NCBI RefSeq assembly: GCF_000359745.1 | Contig: NZ_AQHN01000086.1 | Location: forward strand, 1-64,000 | DNA from: Rhizobium freirei PRF 81 | GTDB taxonomy: Bacteria; Pseudomonadota; Alphaproteobacteria; Rhizobiales; Rhizobiaceae | Direction of reading: 5' to 3' | Length of the DNA: 64,000 nucleotides | In this document: one piece after another, positions 1-9,231 of the stretch | Layout: every line of letters begins with the position of its first letter | Numbering within the stretch: the stretch's first letter is position 1 | Translations under genes and position numbers: made by a program | The notes under the pieces: model-generated | What the model saw: the letters and a program-made list of their open reading frames with translations, nothing else | The model's database searches: none | What the model was told of the DNA's origin: nothing

Positions 1-149
1 TCATGCAGCGTATGTGCCGAGCAGCCAATCTTGGCGGCTATGGATGAAACTGCCGCCCACCGGGATGGATGCTCGGCCTCATGGTCCAAAACCATGCGGA
101 TGGCTCGGTCACGAACTTCAGGTGAAAATTTGTTGGTCGTCTTGCTCAT
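1..149 (-). CDS. IS3-family transposase OrfA, N-terminal part
   Basis: An ATG at 149-147 opens a frame of 49 codons that runs off the window edge. The peptide starts MSKTTNKFSPEVRDRAIRMV, followed by LDHEAEHPSRWAA and SSIAAKIGC. This is the typical start of the small helix-turn-helix OrfA protein of IS3-family elements, which binds the element ends. The OrfB integrase part must lie outside the window. Family is recognised from memory; the exact IS name was not determined. Confidence 0.8.
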   Translation of the reverse strand, partial: MSKTTNKFSPEVRDRAIRMVLDHEAEHPSRWAAVSSIAAKIGCSAHTLH

Positions 150-202
150 ATCGGCTCCACTTTCTCACGAGTTGGAGCCTCCGGCAAACCCGGCGCGGTT
201 CA
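1..202 (-). mobile_element. End of an IS3-family insertion sequence (continues outside window)
   Basis: Read on the minus strand, the segment begins with a terminal sequence starting TGAACCGCGCCGGG at 202, which looks like an IS end, followed by the start of an OrfA-type transposase gene. The rest of the element lies beyond base 1, so truncation cannot be judged. The IS end lies 51 bases upstream of the second nodA, so the native nodA2 promoter has probably been displaced or replaced. Confidence 0.75.
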
Positions 203-253
203 CCTTTCATCGCACAGCTGCTTCAAAAAACACTCGGAAGAGGAGATCTTTGC

Positions 254-844
254 ATGTGCTCTCAAATGCGGTGGAGACTATGCTGGGAAAACGAGCTGGA
301 ACTCGCCGATCATGTCGAACTCGCCAAGTTCTTTCGAGCGACCTATGGACCAACCGGGGCCTTTAATGCAAAACCATTCGAGGGAAGTCGAAGCTGGGCC
401 GGAGCGAGACCCGAACTTCGCCTCATCGGCTATGACGTTGACGGGATCGCCGCTCATCTGGGACTGCTACGCCGCTTCATTAAAGTTGACGGAATAGACC
501 TGCCGGTGGCTGAGTTGGGATTGTACGGGATACGCACCGATCTTGAAAGACTCGGAATAAGCCATTCAATCCGAGCCATGCTTCCAACACTCCAGGATCT
601 CGCCGTTCCGTTTGCATTCGGCACGGTTCGGCCGGAGTTGCAAAGACATATCCGGAGGTTCGGCCGTTACGGTCCTGTGACGGTTTTTCCGCACGTTCGC
701 GTGCGGTCCACCTTACAAGAGCCGCGCCTCGATAAGCCGCCCACACGCATCGATGACGCACTTGTCGTCGTTCTACCGATTGGACGATCAATGTCCGATT
801 GGCCTTCTGGTTCGATGATCGATCGCAATGGACCGGAGCTATGA
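254..844 (+). CDS. nodA: Nodulation N-acyltransferase NodA, second copy (nodA2)
   Basis: NodA attaches a fatty acyl chain to the free amino group of the de-N-acetylated chitooligosaccharide made by NodC and NodB. The 196-residue product begins MCSQMRWRLCWENELELADH and ends with the family tail SDWPSGSMIDRNGPEL. It is full length and about four-fifths identical by eye to the nodA at 38521. The start is fixed by the shaggy RBS AGGAGA and by alignment with the other copy; upstream codons in this frame read into the IS end. It is followed by hsnT, nodF and nodE, not by nodBC. This matches the nodA2-hsnT-nodFE unit described in Rhizobium tropici. I infer that this copy may prefer the special fatty acid made with NodF/NodE. 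Confidence 0.93.
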   Translation: MCSQMRWRLCWENELELADHVELAKFFRATYGPTGAFNAKPFEGSRSWAGARPELRLIGYDVDGIAAHLGLLRRFIKVDGIDLPVAELGLYGIRTDLERLGISHSIRAMLPTLQDLAVPFAFGTVRPELQRHIRRFGRYGPVTVFPHVRVRSTLQEPRLDKPPTRIDDALVVVLPIGRSMSDWPSGSMIDRNGPEL

Positions 845-1016
845 CGCTTCTGGGTTGCCAATGCGCCGCATACGTCGAGTGCACCTAGGCAGCAGCGCGT
901 TCATGGTCAACATCAGAGTTGATCCAAGCGCGGGCTTGCTTGGGGAAACCTAAAAGCCACCCTGCGGCCAAACGATCGCGAATCTAATTAGTAGAGAATT
1001 ACATCAGGTCCCTCCA

Positions 1017-2942
1017 ATGCCGCGTGAAATTCGAACCGATATCCAAGCGTTGCGTGGCTTGGCTGTTTTGCTGGTCGTCCTCTATCATGCACGTATTGGG
1101 CCGTTTACAGCTGGCTATCTTGGCGTTGACGTATTTTTCGTAATTTCCGGCTTTCTGATCACCAAGCTGGTCCGGACGCAGCTTGAGCAATCGCGCTTCA
1201 GCTTTTCGGAGTTCTATTACCGACGTGCGAAGCGTCTATTGCCGGCGGCCTACATCGTCATTGCGCTTACGACGGTCGCCTCGCCGTTTTTGCTTTCGGA
1301 CGTGGGGCTGCAGGAGTTCCGCAATCAGGTCATAGGGGCCCTCACATTTTCCAGTAACATCGTTCCTTGGTACCAAGTGGACTATTTCGGCCCCGCCGCC
1401 GAAACGATGCCCCTCCTGCATTTTTGGTCGCTCTCCGTCGAAGAACAGTACTACCTGCTGCTGCCTCTCTTCTTGGCTTTGGCGCCGAGGAGATGGTGGC
1501 TCATCGGAATAGCGGCGTTCCTTGTCGCTAGCCTTGCGCTATGTTTTTATCTGGTCGCCCAGAACCCATCTGCTGTGTTTTATCTTCTGCCGACCCGATC
1601 TTGGGAAATGTCCATTGGTTCACTTGGCGCATTGCTTCCAACGATGCCAGTGGTGTCTGCCGTGCTTGTGAAGTTACGTTTCCCAGCACTCGCGCTTCTC
1701 CTCCTTGCCCCGATGGGTTTCGCTCATCCAGTCGTGGATGCCGCTTTGATTTGCTTGGCAACTCTGACCTTCCTGCTTGCGCGCACCCGGGACAACATTG
1801 TCGTGCGAGGCATGGCGAGGATTGGCGACATCTCTTACTCGCTCTATTTGATCCACTGGCCCGTGCTTGTCTATATGAGAGCTGTTTGGCTGGCGGAGCC
1901 TCCGGCGCTTGCGATCTATGCGGCCGTTGCTTTCTCATTTGTTGGAAGCTGGGCGCTTTACTCGTTCGTGGAGGAGCCATTCCGACGGGGGTACGTCATG
2001 TCTCGTCTCCGGCTGGTCTCAGGATTGGCGGCCGCATCGGTCCTTCTCGCCTTCTCGCCCTCCGTTGCCATAGCCACAACCGAGAACAAGTTTGATTTTG
2101 CCACCATCCGGCGGATCAACTACGGTCTCGCGAGAGCGTGTGATTTCAAACCCGGTCCGCCTCCTCAGGACGTCCCCAAGAGCTGCCAGACCACAAACAG
2201 ACCAGAATTGCTGGTCTGGGGCGATTCATTTGCCATGGCGCTGGTTCCCGGCTTAGCCAAAACAATCGGCGAAGGCGGACTAGCTCAGCTCACAATGAGC
2301 GGATGCTTCCCGGCCATCGGCGTTGCTGCGGTTTCAAAGGAGTTAGCGTCACCCTTTTCTCGTGCCTTCGGCGAGGATTGCATTGACTTCAATGACCGTG
2401 TTTTGGCCGTTTTGAAAAATCGGCCGGAGATCAGTACGGTGGCTATTTCAAGCCCTTTCGATACGCCTGTATCGAATGAATATATGGTGCTTAAGAGGAA
2501 CGGTGAGACTTTCACCGATGCCAAGGTCTCGCAATATATAACCATTGAGGGGATTAAGGCCCTCGTCGAAGGTGTTCGCGCGTTAGGCAAGCGCGTGGTT
2601 GTGGTTGCTCCTCCGCCAGTCGGAAACTTCGACATTGGCGATTGCCTGGAGAGGAAGGCGAGGGGAAGCATTATGCTTGGGCGCTACAGCGACTGCAAAA
2701 TAGATGTCAGTGAATACCGTCGCAGACGCGCCCGTACCCTCGAGCTGTTAAACGAAGTGGCGCTCAAGGCCGACGTAGAAGTCGTTTCCTACCACGACTT
2801 TCTCTGCGACGGCACAACATGCAAAACCGAGATTGACGGCAAATTCCTTTACCGAGATAGCGGTCACCTTTCCTATGAAGGATCTGAGATCATCGCTCGC
2901 CAGACAAATCTTGCTGAGAGGCTGATCAGGGCCGCTCGTTAG
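1017..2942 (+). CDS. hsnT: HsnT-type acyltransferase (AT3 membrane domain plus SGNH domain)
   Basis: The 641-residue protein has an N-terminal acyltransferase-3 domain (about residues 1-340). It starts with the family signature around RTDIQALRGLAVLLVVLYH, then about ten membrane segments. A C-terminal SGNH-hydrolase-like domain follows (about 375-640), with WGDSFAMAL as the nucleophile block and DSGHLSYEG as the Asp/His block. OafA/YrhL-like proteins of this shape O-acetylate sugars, with the membrane domain passing the acyl group to the outside SGNH domain. Its place between nodA2 and nodFE suggests it acetylates the Nod factor or another surface glycan. The name hsnT is taken from the matching R. 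tropici gene order. The RBS is weak, so it may depend on transcription from nodA2. Confidence 0.8.
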   Translation: MPREIRTDIQALRGLAVLLVVLYHARIGPFTAGYLGVDVFFVISGFLITKLVRTQLEQSRFSFSEFYYRRAKRLLPAAYIVIALTTVASPFLLSDVGLQEFRNQVIGALTFSSNIVPWYQVDYFGPAAETMPLLHFWSLSVEEQYYLLLPLFLALAPRRWWLIGIAAFLVASLALCFYLVAQNPSAVFYLLPTRSWEMSIGSLGALLPTMPVVSAVLVKLRFPALALLLLAPMGFAHPVVDAALICLATLTFLLARTRDNIVVRGMARIGDISYSLYLIHWPVLVYMRAVWLAEPPALAIYAAVAFSFVGSWALYSFVEEPFRRGYVMSRLRLVSGLAAASVLLAFSPSVAIATTENKFDFATIRRINYGLARACDFKPGPPPQDVPKSCQTTNRPELLVWGDSFAMALVPGLAKTIGEGGLAQLTMSGCFPAIGVAAVSKELASPFSRAFGEDCIDFNDRVLAVLKNRPEISTVAISSPFDTPVSNEYMVLKRNGETFTDAKVSQYITIEGIKALVEGVRALGKRVVVVAPPPVGNFDIGDCLERKARGSIMLGRYSDCKIDVSEYRRRRARTLELLNEVALKADVEVVSYHDFLCDGTTCKTEIDGKFLYRDSGHLSYEGSEIIARQTNLAERLIRAAR

Positions 2943-3037
2943 AGCGTGTTTGGCCAATGCACTCCTTCCATTTCGAGGGAAGAGGCAGGCGCCCTGGTGC
3001 CACCTATGCGTCGTAACAAAAATCGATAGGAGACAAT

Positions 3038-3319
3038 ATGCCAGATCAAATCGCAGATAACGTCATCGCCATGATCAAGAAAAACGCTGCTGCGCACGGC
3101 ACCGACAAAGATCCCTCCTTGAGCGACGACGAAATAACGACTGAGACCGAACTGAGCTCGCTCGATATCGATTCGATAACACTGGCGGATATCCTCTGGG
3201 ATCTAGAGCAAGCCTATGACATCGGCATCGAGTTTAACACCGCCGAAGCTTGGGCAAATCTTAAAAGTGTTGGCGATCTCATTGAAGCCGTCCGCGCTTT
3301 GATAGCAAGGGAGGCTTGA
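3038..3319 (+). CDS. nodF: Nodulation acyl carrier protein NodF
   Basis: This 93-residue acyl carrier protein holds the growing chain of the polyunsaturated fatty acid that goes onto host-specific Nod factors. The phosphopantetheine attachment serine is S46 in the motif LDIDSITLAD, and the length is normal for NodF. A good RBS (AGGAGA) precedes the ATG. The stop codon is followed directly by the ATG of nodE, so the two are almost certainly translated together. The companion nodA2 and hsnT lie just upstream. Confidence 0.95.
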   Translation: MPDQIADNVIAMIKKNAAAHGTDKDPSLSDDEITTETELSSLDIDSITLADILWDLEQAYDIGIEFNTAEAWANLKSVGDLIEAVRALIAREA

Positions 3320-4528
3320 ATGGACAGGCGCGTCGTTATCACTGGAATAGGCGGCCTATGCGGGCTCGGAACCAACCACGCCTCCATCTGGGACGCAATG
3401 CGCGAAGGGCGTTCAGCTATCGGCCCAATTGCCAATTCAGAACTTCACGAGTTGAAGGGCATGATCGGCGCCGAGATCAAGACGCTACCGGAGCATGGCC
3501 TAAATTCGAAGCAATCCAATTCAATGGACCGCTTCAGCTTGCTTGCCGTGATTGCCGCACGCGAAGCCGCAAGACATGCCGAACTCTCCATCGACGAAGG
3601 AAATACCTATCGCATCGGTGCGACAGTAGGTGTCGGCGTCTGCGGCTGGGAAGCGGTCGAAGCAAACTATCGTGCTCTTCTTTTAGATGGCGCTCGCCGG
3701 GCTGCCATCCTTACTGCACCCAAGGTTATGCCGAGTGCTGCCGCCGCTCACGTCAGCATGAGCCTTGGCTTGAGGGGGCCGGTTTTCGGCGTCACGTCAG
3801 CCTGTGCCTCGGCCAACCATGCCATCGCCTCGGCGGTGGATCAGATTAGACCTGGCCGCGCCGACGTCATGCTTGCTGGCGGCAGCGATGCCCCGCTTGT
3901 GTGGGGCGTGCTGAAGTCTTGGGAAGCACTGCGTATACTTGCACCCGATACCTGCCGCCCCTTCTCGGCCGACAGAAGAGGCGTGGTATTAGGCGAGGGT
4001 GCGGCCATCGCGGTATTGGAAAGCTATCAACATGCCGCACGGCGCGGTGCCCCAATTCTTGCTGAAATCGCCGGCGCTGGTCATTCCGCCGATGCGTTCG
4101 ACATCGTTGCGCCTTCCGTCGAAGGGCCAGTGGCAGCGATGCGAGCCTGCCTTTTAGATGCTGAGCTGAATGCTGAGGACGTGGATTATGTAAATGCGCA
4201 TGGCACTGGTACCAGAGCCAACGATCAGATCGAAACTGAAGCGATCAAACGTGTCTTCCGGCATCATGCCCACTCAATGTCCGTCTCTTCAACCAAATCC
4301 GTGCATGGGCATTGCCTCGGCGCGTCGAGCGCGCTCGAGATGATCGCCTGTGTGATGGCTCTGCGCGAGGGCGTCGTGCCGCCGACCGCCAATCACCGCG
4401 AGCCGGATCCCGCTTGCGATCTCGACTTTACTCCCAATGTGCCGCGCGAGCGGAAGGTACACGTAGCGCTGAGCAACGCCTTCGCCATGGGTGGCACGAA
4501 TGCCGTCGTGGCATTCAAGCGGGTATAG
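3320..4528 (+). CDS. nodE: Nodulation beta-ketoacyl synthase NodE
   Basis: NodE is a condensing enzyme (KAS II type) that works with NodF to elongate an unusual unsaturated acyl chain, a main determinant of host range. The 402 residues show the condensing triad: C162 in TSACASANHA, H294 in NAHGTGT and H331 in VHGHCLGAS. The C-terminal NAFAMGGTNAVVAF is typical. It starts at the base after the nodF stop. No frameshift is seen. The next gene is a permease after a 174-base gap, so the unit probably ends here. Confidence 0.95.
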   Translation: MDRRVVITGIGGLCGLGTNHASIWDAMREGRSAIGPIANSELHELKGMIGAEIKTLPEHGLNSKQSNSMDRFSLLAVIAAREAARHAELSIDEGNTYRIGATVGVGVCGWEAVEANYRALLLDGARRAAILTAPKVMPSAAAAHVSMSLGLRGPVFGVTSACASANHAIASAVDQIRPGRADVMLAGGSDAPLVWGVLKSWEALRILAPDTCRPFSADRRGVVLGEGAAIAVLESYQHAARRGAPILAEIAGAGHSADAFDIVAPSVEGPVAAMRACLLDAELNAEDVDYVNAHGTGTRANDQIETEAIKRVFRHHAHSMSVSSTKSVHGHCLGASSALEMIACVMALREGVVPPTANHREPDPACDLDFTPNVPRERKVHVALSNAFAMGGTNAVVAFKRV

Positions 4529-4702
4529 AACCGGGCGTTTTCCTCGCCTTGCCTGTTAATGATTCCGTGCTGAACGTCGGATCTTAGTCGTCTTGGCGCG
4601 AGCTGTGCCAGTGGCTCTCTGACTTGGATGATGTTGTCTGCTGGCGCCCGTGAGGTTTGGCCGATCATCGGCGCGTCGATCATGAAGGACGAGAGGTAGT
4701 CA

Positions 4703-6142
4703 ATGAATGTAGCACCACGGAACTCCGTAGATTCTCATCGAAAAGAGGATGATCATCTTGCACGTCATCTGTCCAACCGGCACCTCCAGCTTATAGCCAT
4801 CGGAGGCGCAATTGGAACCGGTCTTTTCATGGGATCAGGAAAGACCATTTCGCTCGCCGGGCCCTCGATTTTGCTCGTCTATGCGATCATCGGCTTCATG
4901 CTGTTCTTCGTCATGCGTGCGCTTGGAGAAATCCTGCTATCCAATCCGGACTATCGTTCGTTTGCGGATTTCGCCGGGGATTATCTCGGCCCCTGGGCGC
5001 AATTTTTCACCGGCTGGACCTACTGGCTCTCCTGGATTGTGACCGGGGTGGCCGACGTCGTGGCCGTCTCCAGCTACGTGTCATTTTGGATCCCAGATAT
5101 GGCGCTCTGGATACCGGCGCTTGGTCTTATATTCACGCTTCTCGCCCTCAACCTGCCGACCGTACGCAATTTCGGTGAAATCGAATTCTGGTTTGCGCTC
5201 ATCAAGATCGTCACCATCGTGTCGCTTATCGTTACCGGTGCTTACATGCTTTCCACAGGCCTCACACTGCCCGATGGAAGCAGGGCATCGGTCTCGCATC
5301 TATGGCTGCATGGCGGCTTCTTTCCGAACGGCTTCCACGGCTTCGTTGCCGGTTTCCAAATTGCTGTGTTTGCCTTTGCGGGTATCGAACTCGTTGGAAT
5401 GACCGCGGCAGAGACCAAAGACTCGACCCGCAACCTGCCGAAGGCAATCAACTCGATTCCGGTCCGTGTGGCACTCTTCTATCTCGGTGCCCTGTTCGTC
5501 ATCCTCACGGTCATTCCATGGAATCAAGTCGATCCGAATTCGAGCCCCTTTGTCGCTATGTTTTCGCTTGCCGGCCTCGGTATTGCCGCCCATGTGGTGA
5601 ATTTCGTCGTACTGACCTCGGCGGCATCAAGTGCCAACTCAGGCATATATTCAACATCGCGCATGGTCTACGGACTTGCGACCCTCCGGCTGGCGCCGGG
5701 CTTATTCGGCAAGTTGAACCGAAGGAAGGTCCCGGTAAATGCCTTGTTCTTCTCGTGCGTCTTTCTGCTGGCGGGGATCGGCCTGCTTTATTCCGGAGAC
5801 AATGTCATCGAGGCTTTCACGATCGTCACGACGGTTTCTGCAGTGCTTATCATCTTTATTTGGTCGATCATCCTTGCATCTTACCTGCAATATCGCCGCA
5901 AGCGGCCTGACTTACACGAAAAATCGACCTTCAAAATGCCCGGCGGACGTGCCGCTGTCGCGATGGTCTTCGGCTTCTTCACCTTTATCTTGTGGGCTTT
6001 GGCGCAGAAGCCGGACACGGCTATCGCCTTGAAGGTTACGCCGCTGTGGTTCGTATTGCTCGCAATCGCCTATGTAGTAGTCAAAAAGGCACGGCGCTCG
6101 CGATTGCCCGGCGAGGGCGTAAATGGTCTTGATCAAATATGA
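4703..6142 (+). CDS. Amino-acid permease, CycA/AAT family
   Basis: This 479-residue integral membrane protein has about twelve hydrophobic segments. It carries the APC-superfamily start LIAIGGAIGTGLFMGSG and the conserved block GIELVGMTAAETKD near residue 235. It is closest in feel to the D-serine/D-alanine/glycine transporter CycA and its relatives, which bring amino acids in with protons. The exact substrate cannot be told from sequence. It lies on the same strand as nodFE but 174 bases downstream, and no nod box or other regulatory site is seen in front of it. Confidence 0.85.
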   Translation: MNVAPRNSVDSHRKEDDHLARHLSNRHLQLIAIGGAIGTGLFMGSGKTISLAGPSILLVYAIIGFMLFFVMRALGEILLSNPDYRSFADFAGDYLGPWAQFFTGWTYWLSWIVTGVADVVAVSSYVSFWIPDMALWIPALGLIFTLLALNLPTVRNFGEIEFWFALIKIVTIVSLIVTGAYMLSTGLTLPDGSRASVSHLWLHGGFFPNGFHGFVAGFQIAVFAFAGIELVGMTAAETKDSTRNLPKAINSIPVRVALFYLGALFVILTVIPWNQVDPNSSPFVAMFSLAGLGIAAHVVNFVVLTSAASSANSGIYSTSRMVYGLATLRLAPGLFGKLNRRKVPVNALFFSCVFLLAGIGLLYSGDNVIEAFTIVTTVSAVLIIFIWSIILASYLQYRRKRPDLHEKSTFKMPGGRAAVAMVFGFFTFILWALAQKPDTAIALKVTPLWFVLLAIAYVVVKKARRSRLPGEGVNGLDQI

Positions 6143-6607
6143 TGAAGAGTTTCCGCCGGATAAGAAGCTGCGAGACGCCAGTGCGCCATGCTGCCGATGC
6201 GTCGTCCCCTGATCGCCTTTTCCGAAGACCTGCTCGTGTAACTCAAGAAAGTGGCAGATGCGCCACCGGGTTCCTGGTTCGTATTGGCGAGTTTGTAGGA
6301 AGAACCACGAATTGTCAGAAACACCACACGGCCGGCTGCCAATCAAGCACCGGAGCTGTTCCTTCGCTATCTTGCAAAGGCTCAAAAACGAACCGCGGGC
6401 CGGCCTAACAATGCGACGTTCAGCACGCCATTTCGAAGCCAGACACGACGGTCGCTCCTTTTAAGCTGGCCAGCGGACGGACCTCAAAATCTAAGGAGAA
6501 ACATGCAAGGTTCTCTAAATTATAATTTGCGAGGCGGTTGATCACGGCAGAAGGTCCGGATGGCTGAGAATGTCTTCGCCCATCCGCTGTTCAGCAGTCC
6601 CTGCCAC
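6143..6607. other. Intergenic stretch without a recognised gene
   Basis: Between the convergent permease and SulP genes there are 465 bases. The frames open here have no RBS and no recognisable protein family. No clear terminator hairpin was found. Confidence 0.5.
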
Positions 6608-8149
6608 TTATCCTGTCGGGTCGGCGGTCTCGGCGGTCAATCGCTTGAAGATTGGCACCAGCCGCGGATGGCGGCCGGCGGGTGGATGCTGAATATCGAC
6701 CGTGCGACCTAATTTTTTCTGCCGCTTAAGCCAGTCGCGTAAGGTCTCTGCGCAGATATGGTCCACATAGTGCAAATCGCTGCTGGCGATCCGGACTGTG
6801 CAACCAGCTGGAAGCGATTCCAAAGTATTAAGGAGCGCGGGAACATCCCTGCAAGTCGCAACGCCACCAAGCGTCAGATGAACCGTCTCAGCATCTTCCA
6901 TTCGATCGATAGCAAGCTTGCGCCGCAGATAAGGAAGGATCTCGAAAATCGAGAGCGTCAAACCTAGAGCAACACCCACGAGCAGGTCTTGCAGTACGAC
7001 CATCGCAACAGTCGCAATCCAGATGCCCACGGGAAGCCAACCATGATGATCGAAGAGATCGCGCACGTGATGAAGGCTGATCAGCCGCCAACCCGTCACG
7101 AGCAGTATTGCGGCCAGGGCCGTCAGCGGCACCATGGAAAGCAATTGCGGCAGCAACACCGTAAGGCCAAGAATCCAGACGCCATGCAGGACAGCCGATG
7201 CCCGTGTACGCGCCCCGGCTTGGATATTTGCCGAGGAGCGTACGATAACACCAGTGATCGGCAGACCACCGAGCAGTCCGCAGAGCCCGTTGCCAATACC
7301 TTGTGCAAAAAGCTCCTTGTTGAAGCGTGTGCTGGCGCCGTCATGCATCCGGTCGACAGCCGCAGACGACAGCAATGATTCCGCACTGGCGATGACCGCA
7401 ATCACCAGCGATGTGACGACGATTCCAGGCTGAGCCATATTCGCGAAACTTTCCACTGTCGGCAATGAAATGCTGTTTGCTAGAGATGCAGGAACCTCGA
7501 CCCTGGCAATCGGTAGCCGCAATGCAGCCGTTAATGTAGTTCCGATGGCAACGCCTACCAGCGCACTCGGGACCAGCCTCAGCCGGTTGGGCCTGAATTT
7601 TTCCCAGCCGATCATCGCGAGCAAGGAAATCAGCCCTATAAGCAAGTCGACGGATTCGCTCGTCATGCCGCCTCCCCAAAGATGTCCGAATGTTCGTTCC
7701 ATCGCCACGACGTTTTCAATGCCCCCCGCAGCCGGTTTGGCCCCCATCAAAACGTGTATTTGTCCGAGGATGATCAGAATGCCGATACCGGCGAGCATAC
7801 CGTGAACGACAGCGGGCGAGATTGCCCGAAACCATGATCCGATCTTCAGGAACGCGGCAAGGATCTGCAAAAGCCCAGCAACGATCAGGACCGGCCCGAG
7901 CATGGCCACTCCATATTGTTCGACAAAGCCGAAGACGATGACCGCCAGACCAGCGGCAGGGCCCGATACTTGCAGGGGCGAACCCGCCAGCAAGCCCACG
8001 ACAATGCCGCCGACGATGCCTGATATCAGGCCCATGGCAACAGGCACGCCAGAGGCAACTGCAATTCCAAGGCAAAGCGGGATAGCAACGAAAAAGACGA
8101 CAAGCGACGAGGCGAAATCGCGCGAAAAAGCGAAGCTGTTATTGGTCAT
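6608..8149 (-). CDS. SulP-family anion transporter (probable bicarbonate transporter)
   Basis: The protein is about 513 residues long and has the SulP layout: ten or more membrane segments (about 5-400) and a C-terminal STAS-like domain (about 410-500). It opens with SLVVFFVAIPLCLGIAVASG, the usual SulP first segment. The start at 8149 is chosen because GGAG lies 8-9 bases upstream and only 4 bases separate it from the stop of the carbonic anhydrase gene. SulP members beside a carbonic anhydrase are generally taken as bicarbonate or CO2-related transporters. Sulphate remains possible and would also suit a strain making sulphated Nod factors. Confidence 0.85.
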   Translation of the reverse strand: MTNNSFAFSRDFASSLVVFFVAIPLCLGIAVASGVPVAMGLISGIVGGIVVGLLAGSPLQVSGPAAGLAVIVFGFVEQYGVAMLGPVLIVAGLLQILAAFLKIGSWFRAISPAVVHGMLAGIGILIILGQIHVLMGAKPAAGGIENVVAMERTFGHLWGGGMTSESVDLLIGLISLLAMIGWEKFRPNRLRLVPSALVGVAIGTTLTAALRLPIARVEVPASLANSISLPTVESFANMAQPGIVVTSLVIAVIASAESLLSSAAVDRMHDGASTRFNKELFAQGIGNGLCGLLGGLPITGVIVRSSANIQAGARTRASAVLHGVWILGLTVLLPQLLSMVPLTALAAILLVTGWRLISLHHVRDLFDHHGWLPVGIWIATVAMVVLQDLLVGVALGLTLSIFEILPYLRRKLAIDRMEDAETVHLTLGGVATCRDVPALLNTLESLPAGCTVRIASSDLHYVDHICAETLRDWLKRQKKLGRTVDIQHPPAGRHPRLVPIFKRLTAETADPTG

Positions 8150-8153
8150 GGCA

Positions 8154-8846
8154 CTACTCCGCTGCAACTGCGGCTAGGACTTGCGGCCGATCGCGACCGG
8201 TAACGGCGACCGGTAACGGCCCGTCCTCGCGTATCTTTGTGAAGCGGGCGGCCGACCCGTCGTAAACCTCCACCTCTCCCGTTTCGATATCGAAAAACCA
8301 CCCGTGCAGCGTCATGTCATTGGTCGCAAGCCTTGCTGCAACGGAAGGATGTGTGCGCAGGTGGTCAAGCTGAACAATGACGTTCTCCATAGCGATAGCG
8401 CGGACCTTTTGACGTTCGGAAAGGTCGGCCGGATAGGCTTGGCAAACGATCGAATGCGCAGCGTAACCATGCTTTAGCCAAGCGGCGACGTTGGGCATGG
8501 ACTTTAGCAATTCGGGACGGCATAGCCCTTTCATCGCGCCACAATCGGAATGGCCACAAACGATGATGTCTCGAACCGCGAGAGCTACGACGGCATATTC
8601 TATTGCTGACGAAACGCCACCGTTTGCGGTTGAAAATGGTGGAACGATATTTCCGGCATTGCGGCATACGAACAGCTCACCTGGTCCTGACTGGGTAATG
8701 GTTTCGGGCAAGACTCGACTGTCGGCGCACGAAATCATCAAGGCGTGCGGCTGCTGTCCCTCTTGCGCAAGCTTGCGGTAAAGTGCCTGGTAGTTCGGGA
8801 ACACGGCACCGCGGAAGTTCGAGATTCCTTTTAGTAGATCACCCAT
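8154..8846 (-). CDS. Beta-class carbonic anhydrase
   Basis: The 230-residue enzyme interconverts CO2 and bicarbonate in the cytoplasm. The zinc ligands and catalytic pair are visible: C40, D42 and R44 in SCADSRVLPE, and H99 and C102 in CGHSDCGAMKGL. The ATG follows a plausible RBS (AGGACT). It is directly upstream of the SulP transporter and surely co-transcribed with it. The pair would hydrate CO2 and move the anion, which could matter for pH or carbon balance of the bacteroid. That role is inference. Confidence 0.93.
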   Translation of the reverse strand: MGDLLKGISNFRGAVFPNYQALYRKLAQEGQQPHALMISCADSRVLPETITQSGPGELFVCRNAGNIVPPFSTANGGVSSAIEYAVVALAVRDIIVCGHSDCGAMKGLCRPELLKSMPNVAAWLKHGYAAHSIVCQAYPADLSERQKVRAIAMENVIVQLDHLRTHPSVAARLATNDMTLHGWFFDIETGEVEVYDGSAARFTKIREDGPLPVAVTGRDRPQVLAAVAAE

Positions 8847-9231
8847 AGCAAGTCCTCATTGTCGGGGTGGATGGAAGCAGGGCGCGCGCGATCGTCGGAA
8901 TCCGCAATCATTTCGCAACTGCGAGATGGAAGTGTGATACGCAAAGAGGATGCCAAGACGTCGATCGCCTCGTTTATTTCGCACTAATACGAGCATGCTC
9001 AGTCATTGACGACAGCTTGTCGCTGTAGTCATTCCAGACATCCAGTGAGCGCGAGCGCTTGATCGTAGGTCCCCAGATCAATGTGATGCTGCAATGCAAA
9101 ATTTTAGAACTTCATAGTTCCTTGCTTGCTCGGATTGAGGCGCAATGCCGAGTCTGGGAGCCATGGTTCTACGCCCGCTCGTAAGAATAACGACGAGTAG
9201 GGGCGCGCGACTACGGACCAGCACCGCAGTA
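8847..9231. other. Intergenic stretch, no gene seen
   Basis: The 385 bases between the carbonic anhydrase start and the end of the MFS pseudogene contain no frame with an RBS and a recognisable protein. A short minus-strand frame around 8990-9100 looks protein-like but could not be assigned. Confidence 0.4.
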
